Shown in pieces: positions 27,138 to 34,525 of a DNA stretch of 64,000 nt. The notes beneath the pieces were generated by a model. It saw only the letters and a list, made by a program, of their open reading frames with translations, searched no databases and was not told the DNA's origin. The stretch comes from Pullulanibacillus pueri (GTDB lineage: Bacteria > Bacillota > Bacilli > Bacillales > Sporolactobacillaceae): NCBI RefSeq assembly GCF_014639255.1, contig NZ_BMFV01000018.1, positions 26,250-90,249 on the forward strand. The letters run 5' to 3'. Every line of letters begins with the position of its first letter. Positions within the stretch are counted from its first letter, which is position 1. The translations under genes and the position numbers were made by a program.

Positions 27138-27407
27138 TCATTCAACTGAGTCATACTCAATCACACCATCCCACTCTTCCAAGTCATCAAAAAATTTACT
27201 GTTACTTCGGTGACTAGCATCCACGGCGATTATCCAATTTTGTAAGTTATCTCTTAGGTTGCGCTCGGATGTAAAAATGTTAGTCGCGTGAATATCAACA
27301 ATAAAATTTCTAAGTTCTGCCGCGAAGTACACTCCAACACTTGATTCTCTTTCATTAATTTTCAACTGATACTCTGTTCCATTGACCATTATCTTTTTTG
27401 AAATCAA
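27138..27407 (-). CDS. Hypothetical phage protein
   Basis: The 89-residue protein starts at TTG 27407 behind GGAGGG, overlapping the upstream stop. It has a beta-rich first half (KKIMVNGTEYQLKINER) and an acidic C-terminus (FFDDLEEWDGVIEYD). No family is recognised. Confidence 0.6.
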   Translation of the reverse strand: MISKKIMVNGTEYQLKINERESSVGVYFAAELRNFIVDIHATNIFTSERNLRDNLQNWIIAVDASHRSNSKFFDDLEEWDGVIEYDSVE

Positions 27408-27718
27408 CCTAATCCCTCCATCTCATAACCAGCCTTAAGTGCTGCTATGCATATTGCCATAGGTGCTGATTCTGAATATGCTAATTTTCCTCTGCCATTT
27501 TTCATAAATGCAGCTGAAAAACAAATTTCTAAACCCTTGTTCGATTGGATTTTATATTCTGGTGATAATTCTTTAACCACTTGCCAAGCCCACTCAATAT
27601 CACGGCTGTATGGTGGTATGCCGCTTGATAAGGTACCTCTAACCTTCCTACCGTCATGCACTTTGTAGCCTAAAATCTTCTCAGCAATGAGTGCATCAAG
27701 TTCTGCTCCTGGCTTCAT
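27404..27718 (-). CDS. Phage ABA-sandwich domain protein
   Basis: The favoured start is the ATG at 27718, 6 nt after AGGAGG; an in-frame GTG at 27733 overlaps that ribosome site. The 104 residues include KPGAELDALIAEKILGYKV, SRDIEWAWQVVKEL and APMAICIAALKAGYE, the pattern of small phage 'ABA sandwich' proteins. The family has no firm function. Confidence 0.75.
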   Translation of the reverse strand: MKPGAELDALIAEKILGYKVHDGRKVRGTLSSGIPPYSRDIEWAWQVVKELSPEYKIQSNKGLEICFSAAFMKNGRGKLAYSESAPMAICIAALKAGYEMEGLG

Positions 27719-28088
27719 CCAATCCCTCCTCACAAACTAAGTTCAATAAGACAATCAAATCTCTTTGACTCTGCTTCACTTCTTCAAAGGATTTACAAGC
27801 ATTTGCAAAATACTTAGCCAATACTTTTGTGTTTAAGGAAATATCAATTGGACGATTCCATAACATCCATATTGAGTTCAACAAGAGCCTTTCTTCCCTT
27901 TCGAGTTCAATCAATTCAATGGCTTGGCTTACTTCCTTTTGACACCTTTCCCACTCATGCATGAACCAGTCTGCCATTACGTGATTGCCCATCGCTCTGT
28001 ATCTGTTTGCTCTATCAAGACAATCCATTGAGCACTCTGCGCGACGTTTAAACCAATCTTTATTAAATTTTTCTGCCGCAGTCGTCAT
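27696..28088 (-). CDS. Hypothetical helical phage protein
   Basis: The 130-residue protein is almost entirely helical, with ECSMDCLDRANRYRAMGNH near the start and LIVLLNLVCEEGLDEA near the end. It overlaps the downstream gene by 23 bases. No family is recognised. Confidence 0.6.
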   Translation of the reverse strand: MTTAAEKFNKDWFKRRAECSMDCLDRANRYRAMGNHVMADWFMHEWERCQKEVSQAIELIELEREERLLLNSIWMLWNRPIDISLNTKVLAKYFANACKSFEEVKQSQRDLIVLLNLVCEEGLDEARSRT

Positions 28089-28186
28089 ATGTATTCACCA
28101 CCTTTCATAGAATGGTAAGTTAAGCAATATGTCATGATAAAGGTTAAAAAGAGTAGCGCTCATATGGCGCTTAATTTACGGAAAAC

Positions 28187-28327
28187 TTAACCTTCACACG
28201 TTGAAATGTGTTCAAAGTACAAATCAAAATCATTAATATCTTCATCATCTAAGTTGTTCATTTCAAACTCTTTACCGCAAAGTGGACATTCTGCAATATC
28301 ACCTAATCCATACTCTTGAACTGACAC
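28187..28327 (-). CDS. Small C2HC zinc-finger-like phage protein
   Basis: A GTG at 28327, 8 nt after AGGAGG, opens a 46-residue frame: IAECPLCGKEFEMNNLDDED and LYFEHISTCEG. The CxxC...HxxxxC spacing fits a single zinc finger. The good ribosome site and motif support a real gene. Confidence 0.55.
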   Translation of the reverse strand: MSVQEYGLGDIAECPLCGKEFEMNNLDDEDINDFDLYFEHISTCEG

Positions 28328-28372
28328 CTTTTGCACCTCCTAACGTAAAATTTTTACGGAATGCGACATAAC

Positions 28373-28789
28373 TTATTTCATGAAAACCATCCAATGTGTT
28401 TTCGATCTTCTATTTCCAAACAAAGGCTTTTGCCCAATTGCTTTAATAACCTCACTTGTCTTTACTTGATCTTCATTCCACTTAAAAACAAGCGTTCCGT
28501 TTGGTTTTAAAACTCTCATGCATTCGCCAAAACCTCGTTTAATATCAGTTGACCAACTTTCGTTTAACTTTCTATACTTTTTGGCCAACCACGAATCATC
28601 GCCTGCTTTTAACAGATGTGGAGGGTCAAACACCACAAGATAAAAGGAATCGTCTTCAAATGGCATATTTCTAAAATCCGCAATCACATCAGGATTTACA
28701 TTCAATGTCCTACCATCGCATAAAGTTGTTTCTAATTGTCGATTGTCCATGTACAGGACATCTTCATTTTCCTTGTCAAACCAAAACAT
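28373..28789 (-). CDS. SAM-dependent methyltransferase; true start probably upstream of the ATG
   Basis: From the ATG at 28789 the product has 138 residues with VVFDPPHLLKAG, a class I methyltransferase motif IV (DPPH), and KPNGTLVFKWNE. The frame continues upstream without a stop and encodes RILDACCGSKM, the SAM-binding motif I that the ATG start would remove. No ATG, GTG or TTG occurs there; an AAGGAGG lies at 28838-28832, and ATT at 28816 or ATA at 28840 are possible starts. The target (DNA base or other) is unknown. Confidence 0.75.
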   Translation of the reverse strand: MFWFDKENEDVLYMDNRQLETTLCDGRTLNVNPDVIADFRNMPFEDDSFYLVVFDPPHLLKAGDDSWLAKKYRKLNESWSTDIKRGFGECMRVLKPNGTLVFKWNEDQVKTSEVIKAIGQKPLFGNRRSKTHWMVFMK

Positions 28790-28900
28790 TTTGCTACCAC
28801 AACAAGCATCTAAAATTCGTTCCTTGCCTTCCCTCCTTATTTCGCAATATGTCTCTATTCTTCAACAGGCTCTGGTCGCAATATCGCCCAAACTGAATTA

Positions 28901-28996
28901 TTAAATTTCATCTCCACAATCGTGACATATGGTGATTCTTTCATCAGTCCCTTGTATGTCAACCGTTTCACAGTTTTCATGAGTACATCTTTCCAT
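28901..28996 (-). CDS. Very small zinc-ribbon peptide
   Basis: The ATG at 28996 lies 8 nt after AGGAGG. The 31-residue product MERCTHENCETVD...ICHDCGDEI has two cysteine pairs spaced as a zinc ribbon. It stands upstream of the methyltransferase gene in the early operon. Confidence 0.5.
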   Translation of the reverse strand: MERCTHENCETVDIQGTDERITICHDCGDEI

Positions 28997-29011
28997 TCAT
29001 TTCACCTCCTT

Positions 29012-29131
29012 TCAATAACTCCAAATGAGATACCCAATCAATCCCCCTAAAGCAATACAACAAATAGCGATTCCTATTATTAAGAGCATTATCGTTTTAA
29101 CCTCTCTTTCGAGATCAAAACCGTTTTTCAT
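29012..29131 (-). CDS. Small single-span membrane protein
   Basis: The 39-residue frame starts 2 bases after the upstream stop. It has a charged N-terminus (KNGFDLEREVK) and one membrane span (IMLLIIGIAICCIALGGLIG). Close packing with both neighbours supports it; the ribosome site is weak. Confidence 0.45.
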   Translation of the reverse strand: MKNGFDLEREVKTIMLLIIGIAICCIALGGLIGYLIWSY

Positions 29132-29133
29132 TA

Positions 29134-29616
29134 TCAAAACACCCTAGCTTCAGACACTGTACGATACAGCCGCATGACATGTGGATTTGCTTTTGCAAAG
29201 GATTCCTTGTTGATCATCGGGATGTCATAAGCAAATTCTAAATCGGTCATCATGGCAGCTAGTCGAATGGTTTTCACACGTTCTGATGCCTTAGACGCGA
29301 TGATGTTTTTAAACCGATTGGTATAACCTAACATCTCCCCAACGGTCATATCCGACACCCGTTTAACCCTGGCATCCAGTCCAGCAAATAAGTGCCACCC
29401 TGCATCTGTTTTCCTTTCGAGAACATCTTTGTAAGTAACCGGCACGTAGCGAGTACCCTTATCGTCTTCCACTTGGATATCGATTGAATAGGATTCATCA
29501 AGAGCAATGTCCTCTCCATCAGTACCTAGAAACACTTGGCCCTCTTCCACGAATAAGCGACCTGTTAAGTAATCATCTAGACGATCAGCTGCGACTTTGA
29601 AAAAGTTATCTAACAT
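29134..29616 (-). CDS. Hypothetical phage protein
   Basis: The 160-residue protein has an acidic N-terminal half (FLGTDGEDIALDESYSIDIQ) and a helical second half with MTVGEMLGYTNRFKNIIASK. It lies between the DUF771 gene and small early genes. No family is recognised. Confidence 0.6.
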   Translation of the reverse strand: MLDNFFKVAADRLDDYLTGRLFVEEGQVFLGTDGEDIALDESYSIDIQVEDDKGTRYVPVTYKDVLERKTDAGWHLFAGLDARVKRVSDMTVGEMLGYTNRFKNIIASKASERVKTIRLAAMMTDLEFAYDIPMINKESFAKANPHVMRLYRTVSEARVF

Positions 29617-29618
29617 TT

Positions 29619-29945
29619 TTAACTGCCTCCTTTGAAAATTAAACTAAAGTTTTCTTCGAGGAACTCAGACATCTTGGTTGCCTGGAAGGACCACGTTTGA
29701 CCTTTGCTTCTCGGGTAGAAAACAAAACCACCGTTGTCTGAATCAAGGATTTTTCGAAACCTGGATGGGTAAAGAATGTTTTCCTTTATCCATTCCTGTT
29801 TTCGCCCAACACGACTTTCAAGGTCTTTCATATTCCAATAAACACCTGCCAATTCTTGACGTTTAAGTTCTTTAAGTTCAACTTTTGAGATCAATACCGA
29901 ATCAGCAGGTATCGGGATGGTTAAGTTGACATTAAGCTGTTGCAT
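29619..29945 (-). CDS. DUF771 phage protein
   Basis: The 108-residue protein matches DUF771 by ELKRQELAGVYWNMKDLE, the helix-turn-helix-like part, and QEWIKENILYPSRFRKIL. DUF771 genes stand next to antirepressors in Gram-positive phages, and the fold resembles excisionase-type DNA binders. It overlaps the antirepressor gene by 14 bases. Confidence 0.8.
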   Translation of the reverse strand: MQQLNVNLTIPIPADSVLISKVELKELKRQELAGVYWNMKDLESRVGRKQEWIKENILYPSRFRKILDSDNGGFVFYPRSKGQTWSFQATKMSEFLEENFSLIFKGGS

Positions 29946-30672
29946 TGGTGTCGTCTCTTTCTATAAGAGGAAGTATGTCTTGCTGTTTTAGCAGTTCATA
30001 GATGAAAAGTCTGCCTTTTTGTGTCCATTTAGTGCTAATTCGAGACTTCTCAGAATCAATTACATGTGTAGTTGTCTGCGTATATCCTCTATCTTGATAT
30101 TTGGCATACAACAGCCATATATCACCCTGTTTAAATTGGACCCCGAGATCATGTAATTTTTTATTAAGGCTCCTGGCGCTCATTCCAAAATCCTTAGCAA
30201 TCTTAGAAACAGATAATAAAGATTTATTTTGTAAAACTAAATCATAATAAGAAGCTTTTGGTTGTAATTCATTGACTTGCTGTTTAAGTAGTAAATTACT
30301 GGTCTGTAATTTCTCAACCCGAGCGTTCAAATAATCCATCGCTCTTTTCATAACCATCTCAGGACTGTTCCATCTTCGTTCGAGTTCAAGGAAGTAGAGT
30401 CTTGCTTCTTTACCCTTTTCGTTGCGTTGGAGCATGGCGATCTCTTTTGCCATTTCAATGGTTAAATGGTGATCTTGTATAGGTCTACCACCGCTAGGTT
30501 TTTCACTTTTTTGTGATAAACCTATGAAATCAACATTTTCGGAGAATCCATACTCTGACATTCTTTCAAACCATTGAGTATATGGAGTTCTCACTTCCAA
30601 AAACTCATGGAGATCTCGGCCACCAACCAAAATCCGATCTTTATCTTTGATTGTTGGAATTAGTTCGTTCAA
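29932..30672 (-). CDS. Phage antirepressor (AntA/B N-domain, KilAC C-domain)
   Basis: The 246-residue protein starts with an AntA-type domain (RDLHEFLEVRTPYTQWFERM, then FSENVDFIGL and HHLTIEMAKEIAMLQRNEKG). A coiled-coil linker is followed by a KilAC domain (LSVSKIAKDFGMSARSLNKK, then the WTQKGRLFIYELL end). Such proteins relieve CI repression. It is the second gene of the rightward-early (minus-strand) operon after the Cro-like gene. Confidence 0.88.
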   Translation of the reverse strand: MNELIPTIKDKDRILVGGRDLHEFLEVRTPYTQWFERMSEYGFSENVDFIGLSQKSEKPSGGRPIQDHHLTIEMAKEIAMLQRNEKGKEARLYFLELERRWNSPEMVMKRAMDYLNARVEKLQTSNLLLKQQVNELQPKASYYDLVLQNKSLLSVSKIAKDFGMSARSLNKKLHDLGVQFKQGDIWLLYAKYQDRGYTQTTTHVIDSEKSRISTKWTQKGRLFIYELLKQQDILPLIERDDTNATA

Positions 30673-30731
30673 ATTAATTCTCCTTTCATTTATTTATAAT
30701 GATGTCTGGTCATTTTTAAAGCTGCCCTCCT

Positions 30732-30968
30732 TTATGCCGAATTTAAAATCCGAAAAAAATCGGATTGTTGACCAAAAAAAATATTTTCCACCGACACATT
30801 GTATACCTTTTCGATCTTAATGAAGAATGTACGAGGGACATTGGTTGAATCTTTCTCATACTTGGATAGTGTGTCTGGGCTAATGCCAAACTTCTCTGCC
30901 GCTTCTTTCAAGGTATATCCGCTATTTACACGAGCTGCCCGAAGCGTAATTTGCATCATGTATTTCAC
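30732..30968 (-). CDS. Cro-like helix-turn-helix regulator
   Basis: The 78-residue protein has an XRE-type helix-turn-helix, YTLKEAAEKFGISPDTLSKY, preceded by LRAARVNSG. It is divergent from the CI-like gene and is the first gene transcribed from the early promoter, as Cro is in lambda-like switches. Confidence 0.85.
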   Translation of the reverse strand: MKYMMQITLRAARVNSGYTLKEAAEKFGISPDTLSKYEKDSTNVPRTFFIKIEKVYNVSVENIFFGQQSDFFRILNSA

Positions 30969-30989
30969 CTCCGTTATTAGGTTGTCTCT

Positions 30990-31141
30990 ATCTTATCCGA
31001 TATTTTTCGGAAAGTCAACCGATTTTTATCGGATTTTTAATTACATTTATACATAAAACAAACCTTCCTATAATTCAATCCGAAAAATATCGACATTTTT
31101 CTATAAAACTACTTTATTTTCCGTAAAATATCGGATATAAT
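30990..31141. promoter_or_regulatory. CI/Cro control region with four operators and divergent promoters
   Basis: Four 16-bp sites fit TCCGAtaaaaATCGGA: 30996-31011, 31018-31033, 31079-31094 and 31120-31135. The minus-strand early promoter is TTGACT (31018-31013), a 17-bp spacer and TAAGAT (30995-30990); the first operator fills the spacer. The plus-strand repressor promoter has TATAAT at 31136-31141, directly beside the fourth operator. Confidence 0.8.
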
Positions 31142-31173
31142 CTTATTAGGGTATTAAAAAGGGAGGTGAAAAC

Positions 31174-31872
31174 ATGACAAGAGAAGAGATTAATAAAATG
31201 GAAGAAAATCTTAAAAAAGAAATATCACAAAACTTGATCCGCATCATGAAGGAAAAAGGATTTACTCAGGTTAGATTAAGCGAGGAATCAAAGATACCGA
31301 AGAGTACGATTTCTGATTACATAAGGAGAAACACATTAGCCAATCCAGGTAACATTCAAAAAATGGCCGATGTTTTAAAAGTCTCTAAGGGCGATATAGA
31401 TCCAAGTTTTAGACCTCAAAATGATGATGCTGTTGCGGAATCACCCGTATTTTACGAAACAGTAAACAAAGACTTTTCTAACATCACAAATATTCCTATC
31501 GTGGGTACAATAGCAGCAGGGACACCGGTATTAGCCGAAGAAAATATTGAGGGATATATGCCTGTTCTCTCTTCGACAATTGATAGGTATAAACAGTATT
31601 TTTACTTAATCGTTAAAGGCAACAGCATGAATCTAGAGTTCCAAGAAGGCTCTTATGTGCTAGTTGAAAAGACTAACCAAATTGAAAATGGCCAAATTGG
31701 AGTTGCCCTAATCAACGATGAAGCGACTGTAAAAAAGATTTATATAAATAACAACATTATGAACTTGGTTCCTGCTAGTAATGATCCCAATTATCAGCCC
31801 CAAATATTCGATCTTACTAAGGACAACGTAAAAATAATCGGTAAAGTTGTACAAGCTGTCAAAGTGTATTAA
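31174..31872 (+). CDS. CI-like prophage repressor with S24 peptidase domain
   Basis: The 232-residue protein starts behind GGGAGGTG. The XRE helix-turn-helix (FTQVRLSEESKIPKSTISDY) is near residue 30. From about residue 105 there is a LexA/CI-type S24 domain: VGTIAAGTPV is the cleavage region with Ala-Gly, VKGNSMN holds the catalytic Ser, and NDEATVKKIY the Lys. RecA-stimulated self-cleavage and SOS induction are therefore likely. Confidence 0.93.
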   Translation: MTREEINKMEENLKKEISQNLIRIMKEKGFTQVRLSEESKIPKSTISDYIRRNTLANPGNIQKMADVLKVSKGDIDPSFRPQNDDAVAESPVFYETVNKDFSNITNIPIVGTIAAGTPVLAEENIEGYMPVLSSTIDRYKQYFYLIVKGNSMNLEFQEGSYVLVEKTNQIENGQIGVALINDEATVKKIYINNNIMNLVPASNDPNYQPQIFDLTKDNVKIIGKVVQAVKVY

Positions 31873-31897
31873 ATTTTTAGCGCTAGGAATTTAATCA

Positions 31898-31921
31898 AGC
31901 GGGCTGATCACCCGCTTTTTT
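31898..31921 (+). terminator. Terminator after the repressor gene
   Basis: AGCGGG and CCCGCT pair around CTGATCA, followed by TTTTTT. It separates the repressor from the integrase gene. Confidence 0.8.
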
Positions 31922-31945
31922 CTTATAGATAAGGAGGATTATTTT

Positions 31946-33049
31946 ATGGCTAGTTTTCAAAAGCGAGGTAAAACATGGCAGTACACAATCAGCAGAACTG
32001 TGGCAGGTAAGTCTAAACCTATCCGAAAAGGTGGATTCAGGACGAAAAAAGAAGCTGCTGCCGCCGCTGGTGAAATCGAAGCAGAGTTAAGAAAAGGTGT
32101 TGTTCCTCACCTTAAATTAGAACCCTTTGATGCTTATTTTGAATCATGGCTTAATATTTTTAAAACGAACATCGCAAAAAATACCTTAGAACGCTACAAG
32201 AACACGCTCAAGACGGTTCAGAACTATTTTGGTGATAAACCTATTCAAGAGATCAATAAACGCTCATATCAAGAGTTTCTGAATCTCTACGCACAAGACC
32301 ACGCAAAGGATTCCACTAAAAAATTAAATACACACATTAGAGCATGTGTGAGAAATGCAATTGACGAAGGTATCATCCGTGTGGATTTTACACGTGGCGC
32401 AGTCCTTACCGGAAATAAAGAATCTAAACGACCAGAAGAAAAACATTTGCATTACGATGAGAGTCAGAAGCTTTTAAAAGAACTGTACAATCGTTTGGAT
32501 AGAAGTCCGACTTATTACTTATTATTGCTCGCTCTGACCACAGGATGCCGATTTGCCGAACTTGTGGGACTACAACGAAAAGATTTTAACTTTGTCACCA
32601 ATAGCCTCTCGATAACAAAGACCTGGGGGTATACAAAGAAAATGCCTGAAGGGTTTGGGCCCACAAAAAATGAACAATCAGTAAGGACGATAAAGGTTGA
32701 TAAAAAAACCATGAAAATATTTAATAAATGGTTTGATGAAACGCCAGAGAATATTCTTAAGTTAGTCTTTTATAGTCCACAATCAAAATATAAGGTAATA
32801 AGTAATGGAGTCGCAAACAAAGTATTAAAATCAACACTTGAAAGTTTAAAAATATCACCTATAAGTGTACATGGTTTACGTCATACCCATGCAAGCATTT
32901 TATTATATAGACAAGTATCGATTTATTATGTAGCGGAGCGTCTTGGTCATGCTAATACTGAAACAACAATTAGAAACTATGCACATATTATTAAAGAAAT
33001 GCGAAAACAGGATGAAGCACTAACGACTAATATATTTGAAGCGATGTAA
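31946..33049 (+). CDS. int: Tyrosine recombinase integrase
   Basis: The 367-residue protein has an N-terminal arm-binding domain (FQKRGKTWQYTISRTVAGKS), a SAM-like core-binding domain and a catalytic domain with Arg (TTGCRFAEL, about residue 202), HGLRHTHAS, and LGHANTETTIRNY with the Tyr nucleophile. It lies at the prophage edge facing tRNA-Arg, so it should integrate the phage there. AAGGAGG precedes the start. Confidence 0.95.
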   Translation: MASFQKRGKTWQYTISRTVAGKSKPIRKGGFRTKKEAAAAAGEIEAELRKGVVPHLKLEPFDAYFESWLNIFKTNIAKNTLERYKNTLKTVQNYFGDKPIQEINKRSYQEFLNLYAQDHAKDSTKKLNTHIRACVRNAIDEGIIRVDFTRGAVLTGNKESKRPEEKHLHYDESQKLLKELYNRLDRSPTYYLLLLALTTGCRFAELVGLQRKDFNFVTNSLSITKTWGYTKKMPEGFGPTKNEQSVRTIKVDKKTMKIFNKWFDETPENILKLVFYSPQSKYKVISNGVANKVLKSTLESLKISPISVHGLRHTHASILLYRQVSIYYVAERLGHANTETTIRNYAHIIKEMRKQDEALTTNIFEAM

Positions 33050-33190
33050 TGTGTAAAAGATGTGTAAAAAAAATTCATTTTATATCGTTTTCTATCGGAT
33101 TCTCATAATAAAGAAAAAACGCCACAAACATTGATTTAACAACATTTATGAACGTTTTATAATCTTATATCTTATTTAATTTTTAAGTTA

Positions 33191-33232
33191 TGGCGTCCCA
33201 GGAGGGATTCGAACCCCCGACCGACGGCTTAG
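33191..33232 (-). other. Probable prophage attachment site in the 3' exon of tRNA-Arg
   Basis: The integrase gene ends 141 bp away and the 3' end of the tRNA faces the prophage. Phages of this kind recombine within the tRNA 3' half and restore it. The exact core cannot be defined without the left end of the prophage. Confidence 0.6.
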
Positions 33233-33865
33233 CTTACCACTATGACTTTCGTCACCAACAAACTTGCTGTTTGTGGTCTGGACTATATCTTCACCATTTC
33301 AGGTGCGACACGTGTAGTCTCTACGGAACCTCACGATAATCATGTGCCATTTTTACATTTTCCACTTGATTATTCTTCGGGATTTCTACCCTCAAGTTAA
33401 TCGACTTATCATAAAAAGATGGATTAAAATAATAACATTCGTATCAGGGCAATAAACACAATAGATATCAATCTCATTTTTATCTACAGGTCGTGTTACT
33501 ATTTGACGACTGTTAGAATAAGAAGAGTGAAATCTAATTTCTAGAAGCCCTTTAGAATCCAAACCACGATACTTAACTTACACTCTTTTAAAAACATGGA
33601 TCTTTATATATCACTAAATCAAAAGGTGCATGCTTTGTTTGAGAATAAAGTATCATGTATCCCTTTTTTGATAAAAATCAACTTGAGCCTTTAAGACCCC
33701 TAAATCTCCCCTACTTTTGGTATGATGATTCAAATGTAATCTCACTCCAAATGGAAGATCGTAAGTTTCCTCGGTATTACCATCAGCTTGAACTGTTAAG
33801 GCTTCACCGATATAGTGTCGTCCACTCTACAAGTTTTTGTTTCCTCGTAGAGGCTCCTATTGTTG
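33233..33865 (-). ncRNA. Group I intron in tRNA-Arg, with endonuclease remnant
   Basis: The upstream exon ends in U and the 633-nt intron ends in G. R (CCGUAGAGACUACACG, within 33309-33326) and S (GAAGAUAUAGUCCAGACC, 33292-33275) pair through GACUA/UAGUC as P7. A P-Q-like stretch UGGUAAUACCGAGGAAAC lies near the 5' side. Exon bases GGCcUU can pair with GGaGCC 9-14 nt inside the intron as P1. The middle holds a decayed homing endonuclease gene. Confidence 0.9.
33392..33745 (-). pseudogene. Decayed PD-(D/E)XK homing endonuclease inside the tRNA intron
   Basis: Three fragments in different frames line up as one protein. The first is HHTKSRGDLGVLKAQVDFYQ, ending in a stop. The second is QTKHAPFDLVIYKDPCF, ending in a stop. 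The third is VKYRGLDSKGLLEIRFHSSY followed by KNEIDIYCVYCPDTNV. By memory this matches the group-I-intron PD-(D/E)XK endonuclease family typified by I-Ssp6803I of cyanobacterial tRNA-fMet. At least one frameshift and in-frame stops mean it is inactive. Confidence 0.8.
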
Positions 33866-33884
33866 AAGGCCGTTGCTCTATCCT

Positions 33885-34284
33885 GCTGAGCTACTGGGAC
33901 GTATTAAAATTAAGTTATGTGTGCTTTATCCCGCTCTAGCCTCTTCTTGCCCCTCTCCGATGTTGATCGGCCAGTGCGCTGAAGATGTTCCTACGCTGCT
34001 TATTCGGACGTGCTGAGCTACTGGGACGTATTTAAAATTAAGTTATGTGTGCTTTATCCCGCTCTAGCCTCTTCCTGCCCCTCTCCGATGTTGATCGGCT
34101 AGTGCGCTGAAGATGTTCCTCCGCTGCTTATTCGGACGTGCTGAGCTACTGGGACGTATTAAAATTAAGTTATGTGTGCTTTATCCCGCTCTAGCCTCTT
34201 CTTGCCCCTCTCCGATGTTGATCGGCCAGTGCGCTGAAGATGTTCCTCCGCTGCTTATTCGGACGTGCTGAGCTACTGGGACGT
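33885..34284. repeat. Three ~127-bp tandem repeats carrying 5' fragments of tRNA-Arg
   Basis: The string GCTGAGCTACTGGGACGT, the reverse complement of the first tRNA-Arg bases plus leader, recurs at 33885, 34012, 34140 and 34267, spaced 127-128 bp. The DNA between copies is nearly identical (a few base changes). Only the copy at 33885 continues into a complete tRNA 5' half; the other three stop after 17 tRNA bases. No coding frame is conserved. Confidence 0.9.
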
Positions 34285-34368
34285 GACATATTGTTTGTGT
34301 TATTCAGCACAACAAAAATTATTATACACATTTCTTATGTATGTGTAAAGCATTTTTTGAATCACTGT

Positions 34369-34442
34369 TGGAGCGGGTGAAGGGAATCGAACCCTCGACT
34401 AGAGCTTGGGAAGCTCTCATTTTACCACTAAACTACACCCGC
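34369..34442 (-). tRNA. tRNA-Gly(CCC)
   Basis: The 74-nt sequence folds as a cloverleaf with acceptor GCGGGTG/CACCCGC, anticodon arm AGAGC-TTCCCAA-GCTCT with anticodon CCC, T arm GAGGGTTCGATTCCCTT and encoded CCA. Confidence 0.93.
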
Positions 34443-34474
34443 ATATGTATTAGCGACGATAATAAATATAATAT

Positions 34475-34506
34475 AAAAAAGAGAGTTTGTCAATACTCTC
34501 TTTTTT
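34475..34506. terminator. Terminator after ysnB (bidirectional)
   Basis: AAAAAAGAGAGT and ACTCTCTTTTTT pair around TTGTCAAT. It lies between the minus-strand ysnB gene and the tRNA-Gly gene. Confidence 0.8.
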
Positions 34507-34525
34507 ATTTATCAATAAAAATAGA

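Larger units (their letters stand above)
1..33232. mobile_element. Siphovirus-type prophage, right part; left end outside the window
   Basis: Integrase, CI/Cro switch, replication genes, late regulator, terminase, portal, protease, capsid, connector and tail genes follow in the order known for HK97-like Gram-positive siphoviruses. Structural and early genes run on the minus strand; the repressor and integrase run on the plus strand. The integrase ends 141 bp from the 3' end of tRNA-Arg, so the right attachment site is most likely the 3' part of that tRNA. No lysis genes or second tRNA fragment are seen, so the left end lies beyond position 1. All expected modules within the visible part have full-length genes, so the phage may be functional. 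Confidence 0.95.
33191..33900 (-). tRNA. tRNA-Arg(UCU) with a group I intron in the anticodon
   Basis: Exon 1 is 33900-33866 (35 nt) and exon 2 is 33232-33191 (42 nt with CCA). Joined, they give a 77-nt cloverleaf: acceptor GTCCCAG/CTGGGAC, anticodon arm ACGGC-CTTCTAA-GCCGT with anticodon TCT, and the T arm CGGGGGTTCGAATCCC. The intron lies between anticodon bases 34 and 35. Exon 2 is next to the prophage and may be phage-supplied. Confidence 0.93.

Noticed and set aside
33655..33939. Plus-strand 94-codon frame across the tRNA
   Set aside because: It lies antisense to the tRNA-Arg exon and intron and has no ribosome site or known motif.
33885..34284. CRISPR array
   Set aside because: The units are ~127 bp and nearly identical along their whole length, with no variable spacers, and they carry tRNA sequence.
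34120..34370. Additional tRNA genes in the repeat array
   Set aside because: Only the first 17 tRNA bases are present in each extra copy; no anticodon arm or 3' half follows.
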